From Alligator mississippiensis (Eukaryota > Chordata > Crocodylia > Alligatoridae), in NCBI RefSeq assembly GCF_030867095.1, contig NC_081824.1, positions 145,543,433-145,607,432 on the forward strand: DNA of 64,000 nt, given 5' to 3'. Of the stretch, positions 34,381 through 46,700 are shown piece by piece. How positions within the stretch are numbered: the stretch's first letter is position 1; the number at the start of each line of letters is the position of its first letter. Position numbers and translations under genes: made by a program. The notes beneath the pieces are model-generated. The model ran no database searches, was not told the origin of the DNA, and saw nothing but the letters and a program-made list of their open reading frames with translations.

Positions 34381-34547
34381 TGTCAGGGCTGACCATGGAG
34401 CAAATTTGCTCCCAGATCATGTCTATGTGAGTGTTACTGTGCAGTAACTAAGCATGAGTAAATTGGATACCTGTATTTGTAGGTATCAAGTTTACTTGTG
34501 ATTAGCAGTTTTTACTGCATAGTTAAGTGTCTTGTGTAGATGTGCCC

Positions 34548-35608
34548 ACGGAGTAATTGGGATTAAGTTAAACTTTCAAATACAAGACATGAAAGAGACT
34601 TGAGGAAGAATGTCTTGCATTCAAAAGTTTGTCTAACTTTACACCAAATGGTCCAATGAGAGATATTAACCTAAGAAATCCTTGCCTTTCAAATCTATAC
34701 AAAATCTTGAGAAAAGCTCATTAACTTGAGCTGCTCTGCTGCTGGGTCAAGGTGAAAGTCCCGCTCATGACATAAAGAGGTCACCAAAAGAGAGCCAATA
34801 TTGCAACTCTATGATCCACAGCATTAAATGTGAATGGCATGCATCTGCTCTGGGCACAGTGTGCTTTTGAACTGTGCTATGGCAATGGGTAGGTATCTGT
34901 GATGTCATAGTCCACAGTTCATGCACAATGACCAAGTCCTTCACCCTTCAGCTTTGGCCAACAATTTGTTTGAGTACTGACTTGCTATTCAACAAGTTAC
35001 ACTTTTACAAACTCTTTATTAATAAGTCAAGCTATGTTACCACTGCAGATTTCTTCTAGGACAGTTACAAAGGTCTAAACTATACAAAGATATGGTTCTT
35101 GACTGACACAACTTTGCCAGCAGAAGCCACTAAAGTAGCTAACAGCTATACCAGCAAAACTGTATTTTTACCAGTATGACCTCTTTAGCTCAGTGTGGGG
35201 GGAAGGGAAGGGAAGGGTGGGGATGGGACGGGACTGGACAGTTTTTTACCACATTGCTGCAAAATGAAGCTTTGCCAGCTTAGCTGCTTCCATTCTAGGA
35301 GTGCTTTGATGTTCTAGTATACTGGTACTATACCAATAAAGCATTCCTCATGTAAACACAGACTCAGGCCCCTGGCGCACATTCACTTAATGGTGTAATG
35401 AGATCCCCCCTGATCCCACCAACTGCACCTCCTGCCATTCCACACATGCATGGCAGGTCCCATGATTTTGGGATTGGGAATCAGACCCCCAATTGTGCCA
35501 TTACTACTTGACAATCATGATCCCGGGCTCCCCCATAACTGGCAAATAGAAAGCTTGGGATGCCTGGTGAGCCGGTGTGGTCCCAAGGCTGTGACTAACA
35601 ATCAGTTG
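34548..35608. other. Intergenic, unassigned
   Basis: Includes AATGGTCCAATGAGAGATATT (about 34648), related to sequence near 16190, a GGGAAGGGAAGGG purine patch near 35198-35235, and no gene. Confidence 0.35.
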
Positions 35609-36586
35609 TGTCATGGCGGGGTCCTCGCGGAGGGCCGTGATCTCCTCGAGGTCCCTCGCTCCGTGTCAGGCCGGCCCAAGGCACCCTCTTAATCTCGCCC
35701 GCCACGTCTTGTTGGAAATATAAAGGTTGGGAGGCTGCCTATGACTCCTTGGGCATGGCTACTCAGGACCTCTGTCCCCAAGGCTCTTCCGGACCCCCTG
35801 GGGTCTCCCGATATGGTGGGTGTTCTCCAGACACCCTAGCCTTATGGGCTATACATGGCTCCTACCAGCCCCTAATACCATGCCCCAAGCCTCGCAGATG
35901 TAATGGACGTTGTTAGGTCTGCACGCCCGCTTCCTGGGCCTCCTCTATAGTGTAGCCCACTCTGGGCTTTCTCTAGTACCCAGCCTCTCACTGGGCCTCC
36001 CCTGATGGTGCGGTCCCACTCAGGGACTCCCTAGCAGGCCCCAGCCCTTCCGGCCAACCGCACGGGTACCCTCTCTGACTCCGGCTCCCCACGCTGCTAC
36101 TCCCTGTCTTCTCGGGGCAACCGCAGCGCTCTGCCTCGGTCTGAGGGGTGTTACCGCCCTAGCCTGTGGTCGGGCTCGCTATGCCCATCTCGGGCTCCTC
36201 AATATGGCCCCTCTTGGGCTCCTCAATAATCGCCCCACTCTAGGGCTCCTCAATAAATCGCCCCTCCCTGGGGCTGGGGTCTATGAACCCCGCAAGTGAC
36301 GCTCTTGCCGGCATCAGCTGTGCCCGTCCTGGGCTCCCTAATATAGCGCTCCCCCTCTTCGGGGCTCACCGTGCCCACCCTGGGCTTCTCAATGAAGTCG
36401 CCCCTCGCTCTGGGGCTGAGGTCTATGCACCTCGCACGCAATCCGTGGTCTATGTCCCCCGTCTGCAACCTACTGGTTGTGCCCGCAACCCACTGGCCGT
36501 GCTCCTCGCCGCCAGTTGCTCCCGCACTGGCGTGCAAGTCGTGCCTTCACTGGCGCTGTAAAATTAATGCGCCCTCTTGGTGCTAG
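35609..36586 (-). mobile_element. LTR fragment, inverted relative of 40187-41726
   Basis: Fossil. Starting TGTCATGGCGGGGTCCTCG, it matches the reverse complement of the solo LTR at 40187-41726 for about 1 kb, up to GCGCCCTCTTGGTGCTA. It covers only the distal two thirds of that LTR and has fewer and more diverged internal repeat units. Old and incomplete. Confidence 0.75.
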
Positions 36587-36683
36587 CTTGCGCCCTTACT
36601 GGTAGGTATTGCTGTTTAGCAAGCTACTGTTTGTTTAGATCTGATGTTTTGGTTTCAGCTTTTTGTCATAGCTTGGTCTAGTC

Positions 36684-37190
36684 AAGCATTTCTCAACCCA
36701 TGGGTTGCGACCCAAAAGTGGGTCACAAGAACATTTCAAAGGGTGACAAGCAAGTGCAAGAAAAATGTGCAAAAGTGGAGTTTTCTCTTTGCAGGCTGGC
36801 AATGTTTGCCTCCAAGGGGCTGCTTGGAGCATAGCCAGCAGGCAGCCGGGCAGGATTATGGGAGCAGTCCCAGCAACCAGATGAAGGTAAGTGTGTGGGG
36901 AGCAGGGGTGGAGGGTCAGGGCTTGGGAACTGTCAGGGTGGGGATGGGCAGTGTCTGTGTATGTGTGTGTGTGAATGTGTGGAGGGAATTGGTGTATGTG
37001 CGGGGGCAGGTGCATGCCAGCACTGGGAGAAGGTGGCTGGGTGGCCAGACACTGAGGATGCAACAGGGTGGGTTGGGAGTGGGGGTGGAGGACTGTGGGT
37101 TGGCACTGGCAAGGCCAGGGAGGGATGGGTCAGGACAAGCCATCAATCTTTGCAAATGGGTCCCAGTATAAAAAGGGTTGAGAACCACTG
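36684..37190. mobile_element. hAT (Charlie-like) nonautonomous element
   Basis: The right terminus reads, in reverse complement, CAGTGGTTCTCAACCC, a well-known Charlie-type hAT end. The left reads AAGCATTTCTCAACCC. 8-bp duplication gtctagtc (36676-36683) and ctctagtc (37191-37198), 7 of 8. Just upstream of SULT copy 2. Confidence 0.78.
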
Positions 37191-37398
37191 CTCTAGTCAG
37201 TCATATGTGCACACATTATGTCACTACAATTCCTCTGATGGTTATTTACTCAGGATGAGTGGGGTAAATTAATTGGCCTTAAACATCTCAGATGGATTAT
37301 CTCTGAATCTGGGTGGGACTGGCAACTATGAGTTTGAGATGTTTGGGAAATCTAAGTACTGAAGGACATATTGTAACATCGAACTTCAATAGAGTACA

Positions 37399-37404
37399 TA
37401 TAAA
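37399..37404 (+). promoter_or_regulatory. Possible TATA box of SULT copy 2
   Basis: TATAAA about 170 bases before the start codon. Sequence alone does not show a transcription start. Confidence 0.3.
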
Positions 37405-37573
37405 GCAAGACCTACCTGCCTTTAGTCACAAACACTTGAGTTAATCAGTAACATTTACTTTCTTCCTGAATGTTCTTTGCCCTTTTATAATGTATCTGTA
37501 ACAAAATCTATCTATACTGCTAAAACACAGCCCGTGCCTCAGTCTCTCTCCACAGTTTCATAGAGAAACAAGC

Positions 37574-37778
37574 ATGGATACGAACAGGAGGAGAACGCCT
37601 ATTGAATTACTGAATGAGATATTGGCTAACAGTGAAAAGATGGTCCCAGAAGATTTGTTAATTTCCTATGAAGGAGTTTTGTATCCTGCCAATTTTTGCA
37701 GCCCAGAAAATTTCAAAGCACTTCAGTCTTTTGAAGCAAGGAATGATGATATAATCCTAGCAGGATACCCTAAAACTG
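37574..37778 (+). CDS. SULT6B1: SULT copy 2, exon 1
   Basis: 205 nt. Start [17 protein letters not shown]; donor AAAACTG|gtgaat inside the PAPS loop, exactly as in copy 1. Confidence 0.92.
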
Positions 37779-40700
37779 GTGAATATTGCTAGTTTGCTAC
37801 ACAAATTAAATGTAACATGCTATACGTGTATTCATTGTATTGAATGCTGATGAATGATTAATGAATTAATGCAGTTTATGAAGATCTGCAGGGTCTGTTA
37901 CGAAGATAGTGTTTTAGGGGTTTCTTAAAACAAGTAAGATAGTTTCTTCTGTAGACTGCCTACATTGGAGTATGTAATGTATTTTAGTGTGTAGGCAGGG
38001 GTGAGGTTTGGAATGAATTACTTCCATTCACTTAGTCTCCGCCTGAATAATTACATTTTTCAGTAATTATACATGTAATGTTTATTGGTTTAGAATATAG
38101 ATACAATTTTTTGGTAAGTTTTTGGTAGTATCTGCTTCAGGTTGAATCTGAATTCACAAGCATGAAAAGTAAAAGATTGTAAGATCTAACCCAAATATCA
38201 AAAGAGATGTATTATTAAAATGCTCATTTATGCCTCATTTTAGATTTGATTCAGTGAAGACCAGAAATCTTTACTAAAATCAATGCCAGTTGATTCTGAG
38301 TGAGTTGAAAATAACACAGCAGGAACAGTTTTACCTTGATGGTGTTTCAAAGGTTGGAAGCTTGGAAAACAATCCTTTCACTTATAAATTGAACAAATGT
38401 GATTTGGAATGACAGGATCAGATTCTACCATCAGTTACAGTAGTATATATTTGGAAAGATTCCAAATTTACACTGGTAAAATGAGAACAAAAGAGTAATT
38501 TACCTCTTCAATATGAGTGAATCCAGATTTCACCTAACCTTGAATCATCAGTGCTGTTGCTCTGTTTCCAGCTAAACTGCTTTCTTTTGAGAAGCCATTA
38601 TTGTATCATTTGCTTTTGGTAAAGTTAGTATTGATATAATGTTGATTGGCAAGAAACAGCATATTCAGTGGCAACAATTATCATTACTCTATGATTTGCA
38701 TACGACTTTCTTTCACTGAATCAAGAAACATGCTTCTGAACATAGTGGCTTCTAAGTAAATTGTTCCTCACAAAGTAGATCATATGACACAACTCAGTTG
38801 TTCCTGTTTGTTATATTGGTCACAAATTATATAATCTGATGGAACAGTACTTTTCTGTTCATTGGATGCTGCTGTTTCAAAAAAACAGTAGGAAATGTTT
38901 CTGTATCACAATAAGATTTCTAGGTTTTCAGCTACCATCTTTGACTGCCAATTATTCTTTTGTCCTGGTTGTTGTTGTTATTATTATTATTATTATTATT
39001 TAAAGACAAGAGTATTTGCAAGCCAGCTAGGTTCAAAGTTGTAGTGAAAATTCTCAAGTCACAGTTTTGGAACTGGTTTCTTTTTTTCAGGTACAAATTG
39101 GCTTGAACAAATCCTGAAGGATTTGGAAACAACAGCTGGCAAATATACTGAAGAGGAAATTAATTCTAGAAACAGTATTGAAAAAGAAGTACCAATGATT
39201 TCACGGCTAGAGTTTGGAGATGAAAAGCAATTTCAGGTCAGCAAAGAATATTAGGAAAACTAATATCAGCAATGTTAACATGCACTGTTTGAAGCATCTG
39301 AGAATTGTTAAAAATATAATAGCTGTCTCAGGCTGTGGATGGTCCATTATCTCCCCAACTTTGTGATCAAGTCATAACAACAGGGATAGTCTAGCTGGGC
39401 TAGGGAGTTGTGAGAGTGCTTCAGATGTACAGAGCAGTGAGATTAATGTCAGATATAGTATTAATTGATTATTGAAAAGGATATCATAGAATAGTTTTGG
39501 GGCTGCAGCACGGTATGTTATATTACTCCCTGAAGTGGAAAATGATAATGAAAACAGAGCAGTGTGCTGACCATGGTCCAGTACAGGCCCTGCCATGGAG
39601 ATTATTTTTCTCCAAAGCCAAAGTAATTTGACCAAAGTGGGGTGGGGGAGGGAAGAGCAGAGGGAACACTAAGTTAGTGGCATCTATGGATCATAGGATC
39701 ATAGGAAAGTAGGTCGGGAAGGGATCTCATGAAGTCACGTAGTTTAGCCCCCTGCTCAAGGCAGGATCATCCCTAATTAAACCACCCCAGGTAAGTGTCT
39801 CTCAAATATGTTTTTTTTTTTTAATTTCTAGGGATGGAGAAACTCATGGACTCCCTCAGTGATTCAGGAAGTCCTACCCCTGAGCGTTCTTCCTGTCTCT
39901 ATTACAGGTTACCTCTACATTGTAATCAGAAGTGTGATTGCCACATTAGCTTTAATCTGATGCTGGTAACACTAGCATTGAGAATACAGTGGCACAGACA
40001 TCAACACACGTTGTACATTCCTACCGAACAGAGTTAGTATTAGACTTACAGAGGCTGTAGGTAGAGGCTAAAGCATTGACTCTTCCCTTTCCCCCACCTC
40101 CACAGTGGGTGACTTTTACTGATTTAGCGTAGTGGGGACCCCGGTTATTGCTCCAATTTCTTGCTCCTAAAACTAGCTTTGCCAGCTGTCGCAGGGCACC
40201 TCGGTGCCCCTGCTCCTATAGAGGAGAAACTGCCAGGGAGCGAGTGAGCGTGCCCTGGCCTGACATAACGAGCCCAGCTGAGGCTTGCTCAGGTAATGAG
40301 CGCAGCTGCGGGTTGCTGGAGCAACCAAGGGGAACCAGCTGCCTGTAGGAGGCAGGGCCTGGCCCTTATAAAGCTCAGGGCTGAGGCCAGGCTAGGAGTT
40401 CTCTGCCAGCAGCCAGAGAGGCAGGAGCTCCCTCAGCCGAGATATGGGGAGAAGCCCAATGGGCAAGTACAGCTCATGATAGCCCTGAGAGGATTGGGCA
40501 CTAAAGGATTAGCCAGGGGGCTTTATGTTTGCGTTGCAGCCAGGAGGCTTGTGTTTGCTTTGTGTTTGTGTTATTACATCCGGAGGCTTGGGTGAGGCTG
40601 TAGGGGTTGGAGGAGGCCTCAATTATAGGGACCCCAGAGAGTGTGGGGTGCCCTAGCGCCAAGAGGGCGCATTATTTTCATAGCACCAGGGAAGGCGCAG

Positions 40701-43700
40701 CTCGCACGCCAGTGCGTGAGCAACTGGCGGCGAGGAGCGCGGCCAGTGGGTCACGGGCGCAACCCGTAGGTTGTAGACGGGGACCTAGACCCCGGATTGC
40801 GTGTGGGGGAACATAGACCCCGGCCCCAGGAAAGGGGCGGTATTATTGAGTAGCCCAGGGTGGGCACGGCGAGCCCCAAAGAGGGGGAGCGCCATTGTAC
40901 GTTATTGAGTAGCCCAGTGTGGGCACGGCGAGCCCCAAAGAGGGGGAGCGCCATTGTACGTTATTGAGTAGCCCAGTGTAGGCACGGCGAGCCCCAAAGA
41001 GGGGGAGCGCCATTGTACGTTACTGAGTAGCCCAGTGTGGGCACGGCGAGCCCCAGAGAGGGGGAGCACCATACTGAGCAGCCCTAGAGAGCGGGGCCAT
41101 ATCGAGGAGCCCGAGACGGGCATAGCGAGCCCAGCCGCAGGCTAGTGCGGTAACACCCCTCAGACTGAGGCAGGGCGCCGCGGTTGCCCCGAGAAGACAG
41201 GGAGTAGCAGCGCGGTGAGCCAGGGTCAGAGAGGGTGCCCGTGCGGTTGGCCCATAGGACCGGAGGCCCGCTAGAGAGTCCCTGAGCGGAACCATACCAG
41301 CAGGGGAGGCCCAGAGTGGGCAAGACGAGAGCTCCAGCAAGAGGCTGGGCATGAGAGAGGGAGCCCAGAGTGGGCCCCATTAGAGAGGAGGCCCGGGAAG
41401 CGGGCGTATAGACCGGACAACGTCTATTACATCTGCGAGGCTTGGGGCGTGGTATTAGGGGGTGGTAGGAGCCACGCATAGCCCACAAGGCTAGGGTGTC
41501 TGGGGCACACCCACCATATCGGGAGACCCCCAGGGGGTCCGGAAGAACCGTGGGGACAGAGGTCCCAAGTAGCCGTGCCCAGGGAAAGCACAAGGCAGCC
41601 TCCCATCATTATATTTACCATCAAAGATGTGGCGGGCGAGAATTAGAGGGTGTCTTGGGCCGGCCTGACACAGAGCGAGGGACCTCAAGGAGATCACGGC
41701 CCTCTGCGAGGACCCCGCTGTGACACCAGCATATAGATATACCAGTGTATGCACTTTGATAGTTTTCCCTTTCAGGAGTTCATGCTTCTGAATCTTAAAC
41801 TTCTAGTGTTACCCTAAACTAGGTGGATTAGAACTAACTTGGACATATTTACTGTTACTGCAATCATGCCTCTCAACAGCAGTATAGGTGTACCCAGAAA
41901 TAGTTGGCAGCAGGACATCCTGACGAGTCTGGGGGGGATAAAACAGCAACAGAGAATTTTGGATTTATGGTCCCTCTTTGCCCATGATTCTTTCAGAGCA
42001 CCTAAAGGCAAAGATTACTGAGTGTTTGCTATAAAAAGCACAGGTCAATAAATAAATAAAAAAACATGGACTGTGGCAGTATGGATGGTTAACAGTTGCT
42101 GGATGAAATGTTGCTTTCTAGGGCATAGGGAAGAGTTTCTTTGACAGTCAAATGCAGAATCAATAAAAGAAAATTCAGGAAATGAGCATTTAATCTTAAA
42201 TGCATAATACTACTCAGGTACTCATGGATTCTGTAGCTAGTCCATGGCTGGTTCAGACTGCATGCACATTTCCTATACCATGACTGCATTTTTATCATTT
42301 CTGAAGTAACTGGCTTTTTGTATATTAAAGGTATGAAATTTATGGCTGCAGTTTACAGAGTCCTTTTACTAGTTTGAAGCAGTTTCATGATACAGGCAGT
42401 GCAAACAACAGCGCACAGATCTGCCAATGCATCTCACATCCAATACTAGGTAGGGAAGGAATTTTCTTTCTCAAAGTCCATCTCAGCTAAGATTCTTCTG
42501 AAATATATAGTTTGACTCTGTATTTGAACTGAATATGTCAGCCTGAATGATTGCCCAGGACAACTATGATGTTGACTTCTGCAGCCTATGTATGCACGTT
42601 ATAAAAATACTTACCACACAACATAAATCATATCTACATTTTATGTGCCAATTTTTACAGTAGATCTCAACGTTTTTAACAAAGCAGGTAAATATCATTA
42701 TATCCAATTTGCATATAGGAAAACTCACAAAATTAGAAGAAATTTACTCCAAAGCACCTGAGATATGTTTACGTGACACAATACATTGCTATGTAGAAAT
42801 ACCCAAGCAAAACTGAATAAGCTAGCTTGGGTACCAGAAGCAGCATAGCTATGTTGGACTCAAATGAATTTGCCCTGTCACTCAGAAGGGATAGCTAGGT
42901 TCACAGGATCATAGGAAAGTAGGGCTGGAAGGGACCATGCAAGGTCATCTAGATTATCCTTCTGTTCAAGGCAGGGTCAATCTGACTAAAGTATCCTAGC
43001 CAAGTGCCTGGTCTTGAAAATTTCCAAGAATGAAGATTTCACGGTTTCTCTAGTAACCTGTTCCAGTGCCTGATTACCCTCAAAGTAAGTTCCTCCTAAT
43101 CTCCAACCTAAATTTGTTAAATATCAGCTATTCTATCTTGGTTATTCTGGGTCCTAGCCCTGTGTAGCAGAGAGGAAGAACCTGCTACGTTGAGGGACTT
43201 AACTGCAGATGCTGGCACCATGAGCCAACTGACCACCAGCAGCAGAAGAAGGGAAAGAGAGAGAGCACATGCCTTTGGCATGGGCATGCCTTGTAAGTGT
43301 GTATCGGCACCAATTTGCAAGGCAGAACACAGGCACTGGTTTAAAACTGCCGCAAGACAGCATCAGAGGGGGACCAGAAGTGAGTTCCTCACCACAGCTG
43401 AAACAGCGTGAGAAGGCGAATTGTCCCGGAAGAGGCAATTGGTGGAGACCTAATTTAGAGAGGCTGAGCACCAGAGCAGACTCAAAGGAGCCAGCATGAT
43501 TACTGGAGAAGCATCCGTAGGAGGCAAAAATCAGTGATCAGAGTTGGATCGACGGCGAACATGAAAAACAAAAAGAAAAAGGAAAATAATTAAACCATGA
43601 GTGAGACAGTGTGGACTGCATTTAGGTGGGGCTAAGCCCAATGTTTCTTGCATAGAGAAAGGATACATGGGACCAAATAAGAATAAAGACAATTATTGCG

Positions 43701-46700
43701 GACATGGTCACTTCTAGCCCATGCCACCATTATTGTGACAGAGACTCTTGTAACTGAGTGAGGCAAGACAAATATGCATCAGACTTGACATTGTGCTATC
43801 AAGGTGGCATTAGGCAGGGTGTAGGGGAGGCAGTGCCCCAGGTCCAAGCTACACTGTGTGTAGGTGTAAAGGCACTAAAGGAAGAGAGGTCAACATCATC
43901 TTCCCCAACATTATTTTACATTGAAGACATAGAAGGAAAGAACCCTCAGCAACTTTAATAAGCTACACTGTCAACCAAACTGTCAGTCCATAAAGTAGCG
44001 GCCAGTGCACCTGGATGGAAAAATCTAAGCGGTGGGCCAAAGACCGGCACGAAAAGTTACACCCTGCCCTCCGTTTCTGCAGCTCCACCCAACTTGGTAT
44101 CAAATTTGCTAAGTTTGTACTCTATTCCATTATCCAAGTCATTAATGAAAGGAATAAACAATATTGGACCCAGGACAGAACCCTAGGGAACCCCACTTGA
44201 TGCCTTCTTCCAGATGGACTTTGAGCCATTGATGATTACTGGATATGTATGATGATCCAACTAGTTATGTATCTAAATCACAGTGAGTTCATTTAGTCTA
44301 TATTTTCTTATCTTGTTAATGAGAATGTTGTAGGAAACAGTGTCAAAAACCTTGCTAGGGTCAAGGTATATTGTATCCAGTGCTCTTCCTCCATCCGCAG
44401 AGTCTGTCACCTTGTCATACAAAGAAATCAGATTGGTGAAGCATGACTTGCTCATGACCTAGACAGAACACTGTACTAATGCAGCTATTCTGTTTCTAGT
44501 ACCCACACTAGTTTGAATGTACATTGAACTGCATTGTTCTGTCTAAGCATATTCCCAGTGAAAGAACTGAGAATAGAGCAACAGCCCACTGAGTATCAGT
44601 GCAATCCATGAACCACTAGCAGAGACTGCTTGCCCTAAGTGCTCTGAAGATGGAATTCAATGAGTGGATAAATAGGATTAAGCCATGGTGCTTGCAACAA
44701 AAAGGGACTGGATTTGACTCGGAAGGTCCCTTTTATCCAGAGCTGAAGAGCTGTTGACAGACATACTCTTAGTAAAAGTTACCACATGCTGCTGATGCAG
44801 ACAGAATTACTTATTTTGTTTATCTGTACATGTTAAAAATTAGATTGTTAGCTGTTATACAGCTTATCTTACGTAACAAGTGCCCAAAGCCAGCTGGCTA
44901 TCTCTAAAGAACAAGCTTCCTGTGTTTAGTCATGCTGGAATACTGTTGGAATGGACTCTTGCAGAATCTTTCCAAAAGAGGATCAAGAGGCATGAGTCCA
45001 CATTCACTAAATATCACAAAAGGAGCATTAGTAATAGGACCTTTGTAGTTGCAGTTGAAAAAAAGGAAAACAAAAGGAAGGATTCATATTTGACTTAGAA
45101 AAACAATATTAATTTGGCTTAGATTGATATATATTAATAGTAATGAAATAGACTCCTCCTCAGTATACAAGAAAGAAATATTAATCTTTGAATCTAATTT
45201 TTAAATATAAAATTCCTAATAAAATACAATTCTATTAATTCCCTTTTTCTTTCTAACCCAATTAAAGATGATGAAGAAACTACCTTTCAGAAGAATCAAC
45301 ACCACCCATATCCTTCCACAAATCCTGCCACAATCTATTTTCAAAAATAAAGCTAAGGTGAATATTCATTTCATGTTTCATTGAATTTATACCTACTTTA
45401 TGGGCATTTTGAGACCAGTTTAGGTTTTCCTTGTCTCTGTAATATGTGTTTTCTGCAATTCTTTCTTGGCATTTTTTGGGCGAACATACATTTCTGAATG
45501 TGAAGTGATACAGTGTTGTCCCCTGAGTCAGGAAACAAATAGCTGAATTAGTTTTCGCTTGGAAGTAAATAAATTTCAGACATTTAGCCGAGTGATTCTC
45601 AACCAGGGTGCCCTTAGATTCTCTCAAAGTTTTTGTGGGGTACCATACAATGTTAGCATTATTATGTATGCAAGCATAATTCACAACATCAACCCATCAA
45701 CATTTCAAATAGCAATACATAATGTTAAAAACATTGACTTGTTCTAGACTTTCTTAGTTCTTTGCAAAAGAACAATTGTTCTACTGTTTTTCTATATTTT
45801 ACACTTGTTTTTGACAAAATTTTCTGAGAGGTGACTTGAGTCTAATGAGGGATGTCTTCAGTCTAACAAGGTTCAGGAACACTGATCTATCCCCATGCAT
45901 TAACACTGGCTCCTAATACTGATATTTTATATTGTTACTAGCAAATTGCCCATCAAGAATGATGCAGGGGGGAAGGCAGGCAGGGATGGAGCCCTGCATC
46001 CAGCCCCACGCCCCTCCTACCCCCCGCCGCTCTGGGTCCGGGCCTGTTCTACCCCCACCCACACTGCTTTGGGTCCAGCCCTGCTCTAGTCCCCCTCCCC
46101 GGCTACTCCAGGTTCAGCCCTGCTCTACCCTGCCTGCTTCTTTGCTTCTGCCTGGCCAGCATCTGCCTCCCTCCCTGTCTGCCTGCCACCTCCCACTCCC
46201 TGCTGGCTGTTCTTGGGGGGCATTGGGGCTAGGTGGTGGGGGGTGCTGCCACTGTGATCCCCTGCCTTCACCCTCAGGCAGAGAGGCATGGGGAAGCGCT
46301 GCTTCTCGGGTGGCTGGGGCATGTTCACCACCACCATAAACTTCTCCAGCAGTAGCTCAAACTTGGGCTTGCACAGCCTAAGCCCAAACTTGGGCCTGTG
46401 CAGCCAATTGCCACCCACCCTCTCAGCAGCACATGCACAGTTGGCCAAAAGAATTACGGACAGACAGACATATAGACAGACACCCAGACAGACAGACTGA
46501 GCCTTTTATTATATTAAAATTGATTCTGTACTAAACATTTTGGAAGGAAGCATCCTGCTAATGAAATAAAATTATATTAATGAAAATGACACTGGCTTTA
46601 TTGGTTCTGTAAATAAGAATGAATTTTAGAACTATAAAAATTGTATTACTTTAAGATTTTTTACTGACTTTCAGCCAGTTAACAAACTTATTTACTTATT

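Larger units (their letters stand above)
29941..34547 (+). mobile_element. Harbinger region B, 4.6 kb with MITE-like inverted termini
   Basis: Left GGACACATCTACATGTGC and right (reverse complement) GGGCACATCTACACAAG are inverted repeats of the MITE type seen all over the window. The last 150 bases (CAGTAAC, ACCTGTATTTGTAGGTATC) also match MITE subterminal sequence. Inside are a DDE transposase (plus), a coiled-coil remnant (minus) and the small two-exon frame (plus). No convincing 3-bp duplication (gct / acg). Probably a decayed autonomous relative of the MITEs. Confidence 0.6.
40187..41726 (+). mobile_element. Solo LTR of an endogenous-retrovirus-like element
   Basis: Fossil. 1540 bp, begins TGTCGCAGGG and ends CGCTGTGACA. 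It is flanked by a perfect 5-bp target duplication CCAGC (40182-40186 and 41727-41731), so the ends are firm. No internal region, hence a solo LTR, the usual product of LTR-LTR recombination. A TATAAA at 40367-40372 fixes the orientation. Contains a 59-bp tandem repeat. Family not determined; a 5-bp duplication fits Ty3/Gypsy or several retroviral groups. Confidence 0.82.
39907..41895. mobile_element. MITE-like element holding the solo LTR
   Basis: Left GGTTACCTCTACATTG and right (reverse complement) GGGTACACCTATACTG are imperfect inverted repeats, as are the next 20 bases (GTGTGATTGC / GCATGATTGC). Minus the LTR it would be about 450 bp. Boundaries approximate. Confidence 0.45.

Noticed and set aside
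36684-37190. Promoter of SULT copy 2 inside GC-rich sequence
   Set aside because: The sequence is a Charlie-like hAT element with a clear duplication; any promoter role is unproven.
40148-40816. Host gene in the GC-rich open frames at 40148-40816
   Set aside because: They lie within the solo LTR bounded by the CCAGC duplication.
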